NCBI GenBank assembly: GCA_023213395.1
Contig: CM041465.1
Span: 158,417,741 to 158,481,740 of the forward strand
Direction of reading: 5' to 3'
Length of the DNA stretch: 64,000 nt
DNA from: Cycas panzhihuaensis
Taxonomy: Eukaryota; Cycadophyta
The stretch's first letter is position 1. Each line of letters begins with the position of its first letter. A program made the position numbers and the translations under genes. This document shows, piece after piece, positions 42,477 to 52,160 of the stretch. Under the pieces are notes generated by a model that was not told the DNA's origin, searched no databases, and saw only the letters and a program-made list of their open reading frames with translations.

Positions 42477-43257
42477 GATGATGGGTTGATCCTAACAATG
42501 CTAGACAAAGGATTACCTAGACTTGTAGGCCTATCAATAAATCTCAAGATGAGATTCGGGACAGGTAGCTTCGTGGGGCTAACCGCTAACCACTACACTA
42601 CAAGTTTTCGACGGCAGGTCAAGGCTTCCTATTCTAGGATCAGATCAAGGGTCCTAAAGGCTCCTCCGATATACGTTTCAGTACGTGGAGGCTCAAATCC
42701 ATGAGCAGGTTCTGTCTGAGGCCTAGGTATTGGGTCCTTTCGGTTCCCCTCACTTCACGCGTTGGTTACAAACTCCCAATGCGCTTAACAAAGAACAATA
42801 GATCCATCATGATTATTATAGACCCCTAGAACAAGGTCCTTAGGGCTGGGAATGAGTAGGTGCCAAGCACGGTTATATACTTGTGAACATACAAACAGAT
42901 CAGGGACATAGACTCCGAGACTTAATGAGTAGTAGGCTCACTTGACAAAATGTGTATATAAAAAAAGAAAAAAAAAAAACTTAATATAGAGTAAGATTGA
43001 GATAGTAAATTTTCTTAAACTAAGAAGAGTACCGTTGCACAGCCAAGTGTATAGATGACCATACAGCCCTGTTGTGAAGGCCAAAACATGAAGGTTCTCC
43101 AATCCAAACGAAACCGGACTCAAATGAAAGCCCTTGACATCCTCTGTCCAAATCTAGTCTCAATATGTTGATTGGAGTTGTGATTGCTAAGAAAAATAGC
43201 TTCAAAGTTCGGTATGGCAGCTAGGGTTTTTGCAAGTTTTTGCTCGTATTTTTCACA
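42477..43257 (-). other. COP4 5' leader, including a module shared with COP6
   Basis: It is untranslated sequence upstream of gag. Bases 42548-42845 are an inverted copy of 45790-46090. Beyond that the leader is unremarkable, with a poly(A) tract at 42967-42980. It stops against COP3 sequence near 43257 without LTR or primer site. Confidence 0.6.
42548..42845 (-). repeat. Shared leader module, copy in COP4
   Basis: It matches 45790-46090 in opposite orientation over ~300 bp, including GAGATTCGGGACAGGTAGCT and CCTTTCGGTTCCCCT. On the minus (sense) strand a TAGTGTAGTGG stretch fits the pol III A-box consensus TRGYNNAGYGG, and about 35 bases later GTCCCGAATCT partly fits a B box. It sits just upstream of gag. 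Confidence 0.8.
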
Positions 43258-43424
43258 GTCACTTTATCAAAGAAAAGGTCCAAAATAAAGAAATAGAGCT
43301 ACAATATTGCAGTAGCAACGAACAGATTGCGAATATTTTTACAAAACCATTACTAAAGGATAAGTTTCAATATTTTAGAAACTTACTTGGAATGAAAAAG
43401 AAAGGATAAAACATTAAGGGAGGG
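43258..43424 (+). pseudogene. COP3 RNase H C-terminus and polypurine tract
   Basis: IKEKVQNKEIELQYCSSNEQ followed by IANIFTKPLLKDKFQYFRNL is the end of Copia RNase H, still open and ending in TAA near 43408. A purine tract (AAGGGAGGG at 43416-43424) leads into the 3' LTR. Everything between this and the integrase linker at 31191 is missing. Confidence 0.8.
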
Positions 43425-43636
43425 TGTTAGGATGTTAATGTTTTATCCTAAAGAGTGTACATTATGAAACTAAAGGGGTTATGTGTCATTGTACCCTCTT
43501 TGTATTAGTCTAACACTTGCCACTTATGATGGGTACTTGTCATCTTTGTATAAATCAATTATGTTACACTACTTGTATAAATGAGAGAACATCTCTCTCA
43601 AAAAATCAATGAAGAAATGAGTTTTATTTTCTATCA
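43425..43636 (+). repeat. COP3 3' LTR
   Basis: It is 212 bp, the partner of 27781-27990, followed by ACATC (TSD, 4 of 5 matches). It starts TGTTAGGATG and ends TTCTATCA. Confidence 0.9.
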
Positions 43637-44817
43637 ACATCAACTAGAGATTATACAAGGTGGGTCGACAAAAGATTGGAAGTCCTCAAAACAAATTTGA
43701 GTTAAATTGGTCAGCCCATTTTGGGTCCTAAGACATATTAGTCAGTATTCATGTATAGTCATTTAGTTGTGTAACATTGTCTTCTTGTATCAAGATGAAC
43801 AAGGCAATCCTTTAAACACGTGGCACAACTTCATATATCAAGAGTACAAATCATTCTTTGCCAATGGACAAGTCATGCAATTCTCATAAACCTATGTCTA
43901 CAACTATTGTCTCATTTTTCCTTCTGCCTTACCTAACATGTGCTTATTAACTTTGAAATATTGTTGCTAGGGAATCAACCTACCCTGGAAACCCATGGCA
44001 AAAACCACTTTCAATTGATAATAAGATTTCATATATTCATTATGCCTTAGCTCTCTTTCTCCCTATTTTGTTTACATGTAAATATCAATCCACACAACAC
44101 AATGAAGGGGTAGAATCACAATATATCATCAAAAGGCTATCATCAACTGAAGCTCTCCCACAACCTCATTCAATGATAAAAGAAGATACAAAATTGTACT
44201 CATCCAAATGATGATTTACAGCACTCAACATAGATTTATATTATATTTTCCAATTCGGTTCCCAATAGGTGTGAACGTAGTTGCAACTCTCCCTATTAAC
44301 CTATTCAGTATCAAGTCATCAACCATGCAATCATATCATTAGTTATAATTAAGCATACAGTTCATTAATAGCCAATAGAGCATTAAAACACAAACACAAT
44401 AGAAATGTTCTCTATTAATACATTTTATTGCATCTGTACACTGCTCTCAAGTACATCCACTCTCCCCAACAGCGCATAGAGAAGTTAATGCTTACAGTGT
44501 AAGTAGAGTGCTTTCTTACAAGAAACCATGAGAGAGGTGTGTTCCCAACTATCCTTTATCTTCTAACTCTTTCAAAAATGCCCTTTAATCTTTTATTTTA
44601 TTCATTACAATTGTCATGCAGTTATGTAACTGAATCATAACCATGTGGCCAGAGCATCTTTCAATCAGCCAACCAATTAATGCATCAACTCACCAACCAA
44701 GTTAACTACAAACTTAGACAACCAAGATCTCTCGCAGACTTGAAGTGTGCTCCAACCCAAAATACTAAAATATACACTTAACCAACATCTATCCCTATAT
44801 ACAAACTTGCAAAATAG
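43637..44817. other. Interval between COP3 and COP6, no gene recognised
   Basis: About 1.2 kb of AT-rich sequence without open frames of note or repeats seen elsewhere in the window. It is probably old intergenic DNA or decayed repeats. Confidence 0.5.
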
Positions 44818-45047
44818 TGTTAGAAAATAATGTCTTATCCTTTGTATATTAGTGTATTATAACTAATGACTTAACATTGTAAAGTCATGTAACATAAGTG
44901 TAACATATTATGTCTATATTGCCTCTAACCCTAATGGATCTTTAGAGGCATCACGTATAAATATATATTGAGTCTATCTCAATATTCAAGGAAAGTTCAT
45001 TATTCTTTCATCAAGTGTTTGATTCTCTTGGGCTCTCTGATCCAACA
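44818..45047 (+). repeat. COP6 5' LTR
   Basis: It is 230 bp, from TGTTAGAAAATAATG to GATCCAACA, directly before the primer site. A probable TATA box (TATAAATATATATTG) lies at 44957-44971. The LTR start resembles the COP4 LTR. Confidence 0.8.
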
Positions 45048-45060
45048 TGGCATCAGAGCA
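45048..45060 (+). promoter_or_regulatory. COP6 primer binding site
   Basis: TGGCATCAGAGCA matches the Met-initiator site with one change (T to C at position 4). Confidence 0.8.
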
Positions 45061-45789
45061 AGTTATTGATTAAGATTGTTCCGAAGAATTTTTTTGTACT
45101 ATCGTACGGACAGATCCGTACAATCGTACGACTAATTTTTCAACCTGCTCAGAATCGGCTAAAATTTGGCAGAAAAGTGTGTCTCACCCTCCTAAGTATT
45201 TCTCTCCAAAGGCTCAACATCAAATTCCAACTCGATTTGTGTAGATCTGAGAAAAACCAGCATGCGCCCATGTGGACCTTCTTCTACTCGGATCTTCTTG
45301 TATGGTCATCAAATCAGGCCGAATCAGGTATCAAATTAAAGCTCTCGACGAGATCTTTACAATGATTTAAGATTTTTCACCGTTCATCGCTCATGTGAAG
45401 AGCATCGAAGAAAAAACGAAGAAAACCTTAGCCGTTGCCCAAGATTTCGACTACAACTTTCTTCTCACTAAAGCATCAAATTGAAAATCCGATCGCATAT
45501 TTGGATTCCTCGTCTCGAGATCTCTTTTGACACCAGTTTTGTTAGCTTTCGTAAAAGTTGATTTTTGGCCTCATTTAATGCTCCTTATAACAATCTGTAC
45601 AGCCTCCAGTTGCTGATTTCTTTTCAGGAAAGAACTCCTTGACTCCTAGCTGTTTTTCTTATTTTCTATTCAAAGTTATTATTTTCTTTGAAAAAAAAAA
45701 TCAGTGTATTGCACTCTCTTTCATCTGCTTCTATCAATTCTTGTTCTTTCCACGGGTAGATAACACTGCTTGGCAGCTACCCGTTCCTA

Positions 45790-46090
45790 GCCTTAAGAGA
45801 CCCTGTTCCGAGGGTCTATAATAATCACAATAGATTTGTTATTCATGGCTAAGCTCGTTGGCAACTTGTAACCAACGAGTGAAGTTAGGGGAACCGAAAG
45901 GACCCAAACCCAGGCCTCAGACAGAACCCACTCACAGATTTGAGCCTCCACGTACCGAAAGGTATATAGAGGGACCCTATAGGACCTTAAGCCCATCCTA
46001 GATTAGTGAGTCCTGATCAATCGCCAAAGCCTCGCAGTGCAATGGTTAGCGGTTAGTGCCACAAAGCTACCTGTCCCGAATCTCTTTTAT
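45790..46090 (+). repeat. Shared leader module, copy in COP6
   Basis: It is a near-complete match to 42548-42845 read on the other strand, so it is sense-oriented in both elements. The A-box-like stretch here is CAGTGCAATGG, 9 of 11 to consensus; the same GTCCCGAATCT follows. Similarity stops at about 46088, where the COP7 LTR tail begins. Confidence 0.8.
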
Positions 46091-46155
46091 ATGAGAGAAT
46101 TTCTCTCCCTCATTAATGCAAGGAAATATCTTCTTCTATTTATTTTGTTTTAACA

Positions 46156-46170
46156 TGGTATCAGAGCAAG
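46156..46170 (+). promoter_or_regulatory. COP7 primer binding site
   Basis: TGGTATCAGAGCAAG is a full match to the initiator-Met tRNA site, directly after the LTR tail ending at 46155. Confidence 0.9.
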
Positions 46171-46883
46171 CTTGTTAAAGCCTAGTAGAGAACTGCTTGA
46201 GTTTTTCCTTTTTTTTTTTTTTTTGGAAAACTTCTACAGGCATCTTAGAAGATTTTGTTGAATTTATGGAAGAAGATATTTGAGGCCCAAGTTAATTGCA
46301 AGAAAGATACATTTGTGCATTAATTGCAAGGTGCTATATAGAACCATACAGACTACAAAATTCAAAGCGCTTAGAATTTAATGAAATTTCACTGGTAAAT
46401 TCACCTTTGTGAGGAGAGTTTGCTATTCTAAAGAATCATCTCCAAATTCAGCTTCGTTTGGCAGAAAATCATCATTTTACAGGAGTGCAAGTTTGAGATT
46501 TCAAGCACAGTTTTCACTCATTTCTCTTTGTTTTAAGAGCTAAAATCTAATTCAAAGTCTTCATCAAGACATTATCTTCATTCAAGTATAAGTTTGTTAG
46601 ATTTGATTTAGAAGTTGTGAAAATACAAGCCCTTTTTGGATTGAAACCCTAATCGGTCGTACACCTTTCGAGGTTGTTTCTAAGCAAACCAAAAGTCCAA
46701 TAAAAAAAAAAACTTCAAATCTGAGTAAAGCATGTTAATCTTTCTTTTGAGTATATTTTTTTAAGATCCCATATGCCTGTACTTTTCCATACTTTTCTGT
46801 ACAATCATACAATCATACGACCAAGTTCTATGTTTTCTTTGCCTCTAATAAATTCACTTAGATTACACTTCAAAATTTTCAAA
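46171..46883 (+). other. COP7 5' leader
   Basis: It is untranslated and ends at the gag ATG. It contains poly(T) at 46207-46223 and a GTAC-rich motif at 46797-46822 shared with the COP3 and COP6 leaders. Confidence 0.6.
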
Positions 46884-47425
46884 ATGGGCTCAGGATATTC
46901 CCTCAGTGATTTTGACAAACTAACAGAACAAAACTATAATGCCTGGAAATTAAAAATGAAGGGTCTTTTAGTCACAAAACATGTCTAGAATATTATTATT
47001 GGAAAGGAAACCAAACCAACAGATATTGTTGATTTGATCGGTTGGGAGGAAAGAGACAAGGATGCTCATGTTGATATCATGTTGTCTGTAGGAGACTCAC
47101 TGCTGAGTCACATTAGTGAAGTTGACACATATGTTGATGCTTGGAAAATTTTGGCCTCTCACTATAGTCAAAAAAATGAAGCATGTATAATCTCCCTTAG
47201 AGAATAACTATAAAAAACTCCAATTAAAGGAAGGAGAATCCATTACAAATTTCATTTACAAAATAGTAAAAGTCAAGAACAATTTAGCCTCTATAGGAGA
47301 AACTGTGTCTGACCCATAAATTATCCACCTGACTCCTAATAAACTTCTAAAATCCTTTGATACTATGGTAAATACTCTTACTATTGGTGGACATGCTACT
47401 AATATGACTTTTGAAACCTTGACTA
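46884..47425 (+). pseudogene. COP7 gag, first part, interrupted by COP8
   Basis: ATG opens GSGYSLSDFDKLTEQNYNAW, then KLKMKGLLVTKHV and a TAG at 46987. It continues with WEERDKDAHVDIMLSVGDSL, KILASHYSQKNEACIISLRE and TMVNTLTIGGHATNMTFETL. This is the Copia gag domain with four stops. The COP8 insertion falls in the FDTLCGHLLQQ block. Confidence 0.8.
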
Positions 47426-47969
47426 TGTGAAATTGGCCTAATGGCCTTACAATCCCAAGATCTAGAAGCTAGGTTCACTCTAGTTCTAGAAAGTAACAAA
47501 TGCTAAACAAGTATGAAACTCTAAGATGAAACATAAGAAAGATAAAGCATGAAAAGAAGGAGCAAGAAAATGATACCAAAGATGAGGACTTGGAATTGGT
47601 CCAACCTCCAAATGAATAACAGTTTGATTAGCAAACTGGCAGCATAACAATACAGCTTCAACTCTCTATATAAGAACAATGAAGAGAGGTCTCATTATAT
47701 AGAGTGAAACGAGAGACCTAAGGCATTGGATGTTTGACAAGTGTCAAACATCCAAGGTACATGCCTTGCATGTAGGACATGTGTCCTTTTAGGGCTCTCA
47801 AGTGAGCAAACGTGCATGGGGGTCCATAGTGACAATGTTGTGTCACTAGAAAAGAATGTGGGTGTGCACTTTATCACTTAAGTGATAAGTCACCCCTAAA
47901 GTACAAAACTACAAATATTACATGAAAAATAAAGTACATAGTCTTAACATGTAAACATAAGGTTTAACA
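47426..47969 (-). repeat. COP8 3' LTR (left copy)
   Basis: It is 544 bp, starts TGTGAAATTGGCC and ends GGTTTAACA. TATATAA on the minus strand lies at 47695-47701. It carries the same three U3 inverted repeats as COP5 (47726-47755 is the longest). An 11 bp piece present in the other copy, near 54890, is missing here. Confidence 0.92.
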
Positions 47970-47985
47970 CCCCCCCTTACTGTTT
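47970..47985 (-). promoter_or_regulatory. COP8 polypurine tract
   Basis: GTAAGGGGGGG on the minus strand immediately precedes the 3' LTR. Confidence 0.8.
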
Positions 47986-47989
47986 ACAA

Positions 47990-49601
47990 TGTTAAGTCAG
48001 ACCCCTAGACCATCTCTAAATTTTACAAATTTCTCTCTACCAAGTGGCTTGGTAAAGATATCTATTGTCTATTGTTCTGTTGGTCGATATTGAAGGTTGA
48101 TCTCACCACTTTGCGCATGCTCTCTAATGATGTGATGATGAAACTCAATATATTTGGTCCTTGCATGAAAAACAGGATTTTTGGCCAGTTTGAGCACACT
48201 TTGATTGTTGCAATAGATTCTGGTGGGATGATCCTGCTCAAATCCAAGTTCCCCAAGAATCCGTCGTAGCTAGATAGCCTCACAAACTACGCTGACTACA
48301 GCGTTGTGTTCTTCTTCAGTGGAGGACAAGGTAACATTGAGTTGCTTTTTGCAACTCCACGAAACAATTGCTAAACCAAGGGTAAAACAGTAACCCGAGG
48401 TTGATCTCCTACTATCCTGGCAACCTGCCCAATCAAAATCTGAGAACCCTTTCAGAGTGAAGTTCTCATCATGTGCATATTCAAGGCCATGCTGCAATGT
48501 GCCTTTGATGTATTTAAGTATGCGTTTAGCTGCATTCCAATGTTTCTGATTGGGTTGAGACACGCATCGTGAACAAATTCCAACTGCAAATGAAATATCT
48601 GGTCGAGTGTTGGTGAGATAAATGAGGCTACCAATCAACTGCCAGTAAAGAGTGGGATCTGTCGGTGTAGCTTCCTCATTGAGAGTAAGCTTAGTGCCAT
48701 TCTCCATTGGTGTAGGCGTTGGTTTGCAGTCGTGCATCCTCAACCGCTGCACAATGTCCCAAGAATATTTCGCTTGGGAGATGAAGATATAGCCTGGCTG
48801 TTGCCATACCTCAAGGCCTAAGAAATAATGAAGAAGTCCAAGATCTGTCATCTCGAAACTTCTCTTTAAGTCATCCTGGAGAATGTTTATCATCTTAGTG
48901 TCATTGCCAGTGATCACTAAGTCATCTACATACAAGACAATAAAGATGGCATGGTTCTTTTCACGTTTGATGTATAGGTTAGGGTCTGAAGTGGATCGAT
49001 GAAACCCATGTCTCATGAAGTAATCATCTATCTTTGAGTACCATGCTCTTGGAGCTTGTTTCAAGCCATATAATGCCTTTTTTAGGCGACATACTAAATG
49101 CTCATTGCCTTGTACCTTGTAACCAAGAGATTGCTCCAAGTATACCTCCTCTTGAAGATCGCCATTAAGAAAGGCGATCTTCACGTCCATCTGAAAGACT
49201 GGCCATTTGCATTGAGCAGCTAAGGCCAAGATGAGTCTGATGGTATTCATATTTGCCACTAGTGCAAAAGTCTCCTTGTAGTCTATACCTTCCTTTTGTT
49301 TGAATCCTTTTGCCACAAGGCGAGCCTTCTGCCGCTTAAGTGTACCATCAGAATGGAATTTGGTCTTGTAGACCCATTTGCAACTGATTGCCTGTTTGTG
49401 TTTAGGCAATTCGACCAAATCCCAAGTACCATTATTTTCAATAGAATGGATTTCTTCATCCATGGCAGCCTTCCAATTTTCGTTTTTAGAAGCCTCCTCA
49501 AAGGTGGAAGGCTCATCAACACATAGCACTTCAGCTATAAGTGCATAATTGGTCTGTTGTCTGTATTTTGATGGACGTTTTCCTTTAATAATGTGGTTGT
49601 C
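47990..49601 (-). pseudogene. COP8 reverse transcriptase and RNase H, nearly intact
   Basis: A 419-codon open piece (49529-48270) covers all of RT and most of RNase H: GTWDLVELPKHKQAISCKW, VFQMDVKIAFLNGDLQEEVY, KKALYGLKQAPRAWYSKIDD, IVLYVDDLVITGND with the YVDD site, [45 protein letters not shown] and LSSTEEEHN. In the last, the Ala of the usual S-T-E-A-E-Y block is Glu. A stop (TAG where relatives have Trp) follows CEAI. After it come CNNQSVLKLAKNPVFH, then, past another stop, DIFTKPLGREKFVKF. Reverse transcription and template RNA removal are the roles in intact relatives. Confidence 0.9.
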
Positions 49602-50585
49602 CTATACTATTTGAGTATACCATTTTGGTAACTTTTGAATTGAAGTGACTTGAACCTCAAGATCTTCTGGTCTAAGTGGTTGATCAACAGAAGATGTGCT
49701 AGGATCAAGTGGAGCTAAATCAGATGATGTGGACGATCTAGCAGGTGCAGATGATGTACATGGAGTAGAAGATTGAGAGGGAAGGAAAGCATCAACAATC
49801 TTCTTGCCTTTGTCAATGGAGGGTTGCATGGATACTGTTTGCAACTCCTTATGATCGTCTTTAGCAAAGATTACATCTCTTGAGAGATGCATTTTCTTCC
49901 CAATGGGATCATACAACTTGTAGGCTTTGCTATGAATGGCATAACCTACAAAGATGCATTTTAAACTATGCTTGTCTAATTTTGTTCTTTGCTGGTCGGG
50001 GATGTGCATATAAGCAGTGCACTCAAAAGTCCTCAAATGGCTAACAATTGGCTTTTTGCTAGACCATGCCTCCTCGGGTGTGATATCGGTGACTGTTGTA
50101 GTTGGACTTCGATTGGCCACATAGGCAGCTGTGTAGAATGCCTCTGCGCAGTAAGCTCGAGTGAGTCCTTGTGCATGCATCATTGCTTTGGCTTTATTAG
50201 CTAAAGTTCTGTTCATTCTTTCAGAGACTCCATTTTGTTGAGGAGTGTGAGGAATAGTCAGCTGTCTCCGAATGCCATTATCCTTGCAGAATTGGGTGAA
50301 TTCATTTGAAGTAAATTCACCTCCATTGTCTGTCCTTAATATTTTGATAGAGTGGCCAGACTCGTTCTCCACTTCAAGCTTGAATTCTTTGAATTTTGAA
50401 AAAGATTCAGACTTGTGCTTGATGAAGTAGACACAAACTTTATGAGAAAAGTCATCAATGAAGGAGATGTAGTACAAAGCTCCTCCAAAAGATGCGGTGG
50501 ACATAGGTCCACACCAATTTGAGTGTACCAGCTGCAAAGGATGTGATGCACGCCAAGCTTTACCTTTAGGGAAAGGCAAGCGATG
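49602..50585 (-). pseudogene. COP8 integrase, nearly intact
   Basis: A 325-codon open piece (50579-49602) holds LQLVHSNWCGPMSTAS (the first catalytic Asp of the HSD motif is replaced by Asn), IKILRTDNGGEFTSNEF (second Asp kept) and TPQQNGVSERMNRTLANKAK (Glu kept). SHLRTFECTAYMHIPDQQRT and KCIFVGYAIHSKAYKLYDP form the C-terminal domain. So the active site is defective even apart from the flanking stops. Confidence 0.9.
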
Positions 50586-51135
50586 TTATGTCCCCATTAT
50601 GCATGCTTCACAAAGACATCTTGTGCCATATATCTTTGGAAGCCCATGTACCATATTTTTATTCACCATCTGCTTAAGATTGTCTAAGCTCAAATGGCCT
50701 AGACGTTGATGCCACAGTTGCATCTTGGGCAAGGTTTGAGTGACAATAGAACGAGAGTAAGCAGAATCAAGTGTTATGTTATTAGCATCCAATTTGTAGA
50801 GGCCATGATCCTGATATCCAACAGCTACTACTTGGCCATCTTTGTCACTTATTACACATTTCCCATTCTTGAACAAAATGCTCATCTGTTGGTTGTCCAA
50901 TTTGCTAACAGATAGCAAGCTCTTGTCCATAGAAGGTATAAAGTAGGCATTGCCACTGGGAAATGAAGAGGAAGGATTGGAAGAAGAATGAAATGGAGCT
51001 ATTGTGCCTATGCCAGAAATCTTGACAGATTGATTGTTGCCGAAGGTCACAGATTGACCTTTTCCTTCCTTGATGTCGCAAAGGAGTTCTTCACTCCTAG
51101 TCATGTGTTGAGTAGCTCCAGAGTCAATGATCCAA
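50586..51135 (-). pseudogene. COP8 protease and pre-integrase region
   Basis: WIIDSGATQHMTRSEE, read across 51134-51100, has an intact D-S-G-A-T active site. AYFIPSMDKSLLSVSKLDNQ follows. KMQLWHQRLGHLSLDNLKQM, GLPKIYGTRCLCEACIMGT is the zinc-binding pre-integrase block with its His and Cys residues present. The piece ends at a TAA where COP5 has a Gln codon (GTQHRLP). Confidence 0.88.
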
Positions 51136-51299
51136 GTTTGAACAACCTTGGATGAATGATAAGCACAAAACAGTTTGTCCTCATTTGCAAACTGATTGAA
51201 GTTGCGTTGATTGCCACCTCTAAAACCCCCCCTTCCTCTTTGACCTCCTCGATAGGCACCTCGATTTGGTCGAGGGGGTTGTTGCTGGAATCTTTGTTG

Positions 51300-52160
51300 G
51301 AATTACTGCCGTGGCTGTTGCTGTCTCTAACTTTGTTGACGTGGTTGCTGCTGTTGTTGTCGTAGATCTGCTTGCTTCTTCCTACAATCAGGTGCTATGT
51401 GGCCAGCTTTGCCACAATAATGACAAACAACATTGGTCTTTAAGGAACCAATGTTCATGTTCCCAAACTGCTTTGAAAGTGTAGGTTTGGGATTCTGCTT
51501 AGCCTTTGATTTGGCCGTGAATGCACCTGATGTAGATGGTTCGTCCTCATTATCCTTGGTGTAAATTTGCTCTTCTTGAAGTAACAAGCTTTCAAGTTAA
51601 TTAAATGACATTCGTTTGAGTGAACCATCTCATGTAGTGGAAGAAATAAAGCCATTGTAGTCCTTAGGCAAAGCTTTGGTAATTGATGTTATAAGCTCAT
51701 CTCTAGTGGCAAGACTACCTAGTGTATTCAATTCATTACATACCTCCTTGATGGAGGAAAGAAAAGCCGACATAGGCTTAACAAATTTTATAAAATACAA
51801 CTTGACTTTTACCATCAATATGCGAGCTTCATCTCGCCTTTCATATAAAGAGGACAAAATGTCCCATGCTTCCTTGGAAGTTTTTGCACACACTATATTT
51901 TGATCTACATGAACAACAACAATTATATGTAGGAATGCCAAAGCGATTTCATCTTTGGCTTCCCAAGCAGCAACAAGAGCATCATCAGGTTGAATAGTTA
52001 CATCACCATTGATAATGTGCAGTTGGGGTATCCTTCCGGAAACATAACCCCAAAATTCATTCATTATCAAAAGATTTTGAGTGATCCTTTTCCATTCTTG
52101 ATAGTTGTCTTGTCCTGTTAATCTGATGGTGCATGCATTAAGCATGTTAATTGCAGCCAT
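51300..52160 (-). pseudogene. COP8 gag with intact zinc knuckle
   Basis: The 176-codon first part (52160-51630) starts AAINMLNACTIRLTGQDNYQ and includes WGYVSGRIPQ, ISKEAWDILSSL-type sequence and KALPKDYNGFISSTT. A TGA and a TAA follow within 12 codons. Then comes ESLLLQEEQIYTKDNEDEPS and CHYCGKAGHIAPDC, an intact CCHC knuckle, then Gln-rich and Arg/Gly-rich tracts with two more stops. All pieces are in the same frame. It has the role of capsid and RNA packaging in intact relatives. Confidence 0.9.

Larger units (their letters stand above)
31192..43257 (-). mobile_element. COP4, Ty1/Copia element in COP3, 5' end deleted
   Basis: In minus orientation the 3' LTR is at the left (31192-31268 plus 38278-38406, split by COP5). 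RNase H, RT, integrase, protease and gag follow rightwards, then a leader of about 780 bp, which ends abruptly at ~43257 against the COP3 RNase H. No 5' LTR or primer site is present. Its LTR start (TGTTAGAATATAATGTC on the minus strand) resembles the COP6 LTR (TGTTAGAAAATAATGTC), and both leaders share a 300 bp module, so the two are related families. Confidence 0.8.
27781..43636 (+). mobile_element. COP3, Ty1/Copia element holding a nested COP4/COP5 insertion
   Basis: The LTRs, 27781-27990 and 43425-43636 (about 211 bp), share the same order of landmarks, from GTTTTATCCTAAAGA to the TCTCTCAAAAAATCAATG stretch. Flanks ACATA and ACATC form a 4-of-5 TSD. Left of the nested block the element carries leader, gag, protease and integrase; right of it, only the last ~40 codons of RNase H, a polypurine tract and the LTR. 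About 1.7 kb of RT and RNase H is missing, so a deletion must have accompanied or followed the COP4 insertion. Stops in every domain show it is dead. Confidence 0.85.
44818..46088 (+). mobile_element. COP6, Copia 5' LTR and leader only
   Basis: It has an LTR (44818-45047), a primer site and about 1 kb of leader that ends with the 300 bp module shared with COP4. In COP4 that module sits ~70 bases upstream of gag; here COP7 LTR sequence follows instead, so gag and pol of COP6 are lost. No 3' LTR is present in the window. The plus frame 45015-45365 starts within the LTR and is not a known protein. Confidence 0.75.

Noticed and set aside
42548-42845. A tRNA gene in the shared leader module
   Set aside because: An A-box-like and a partial B-box-like stretch exist, but no cloverleaf with an acceptor stem could be formed by eye and the B box matches at only 7 of 11 positions.
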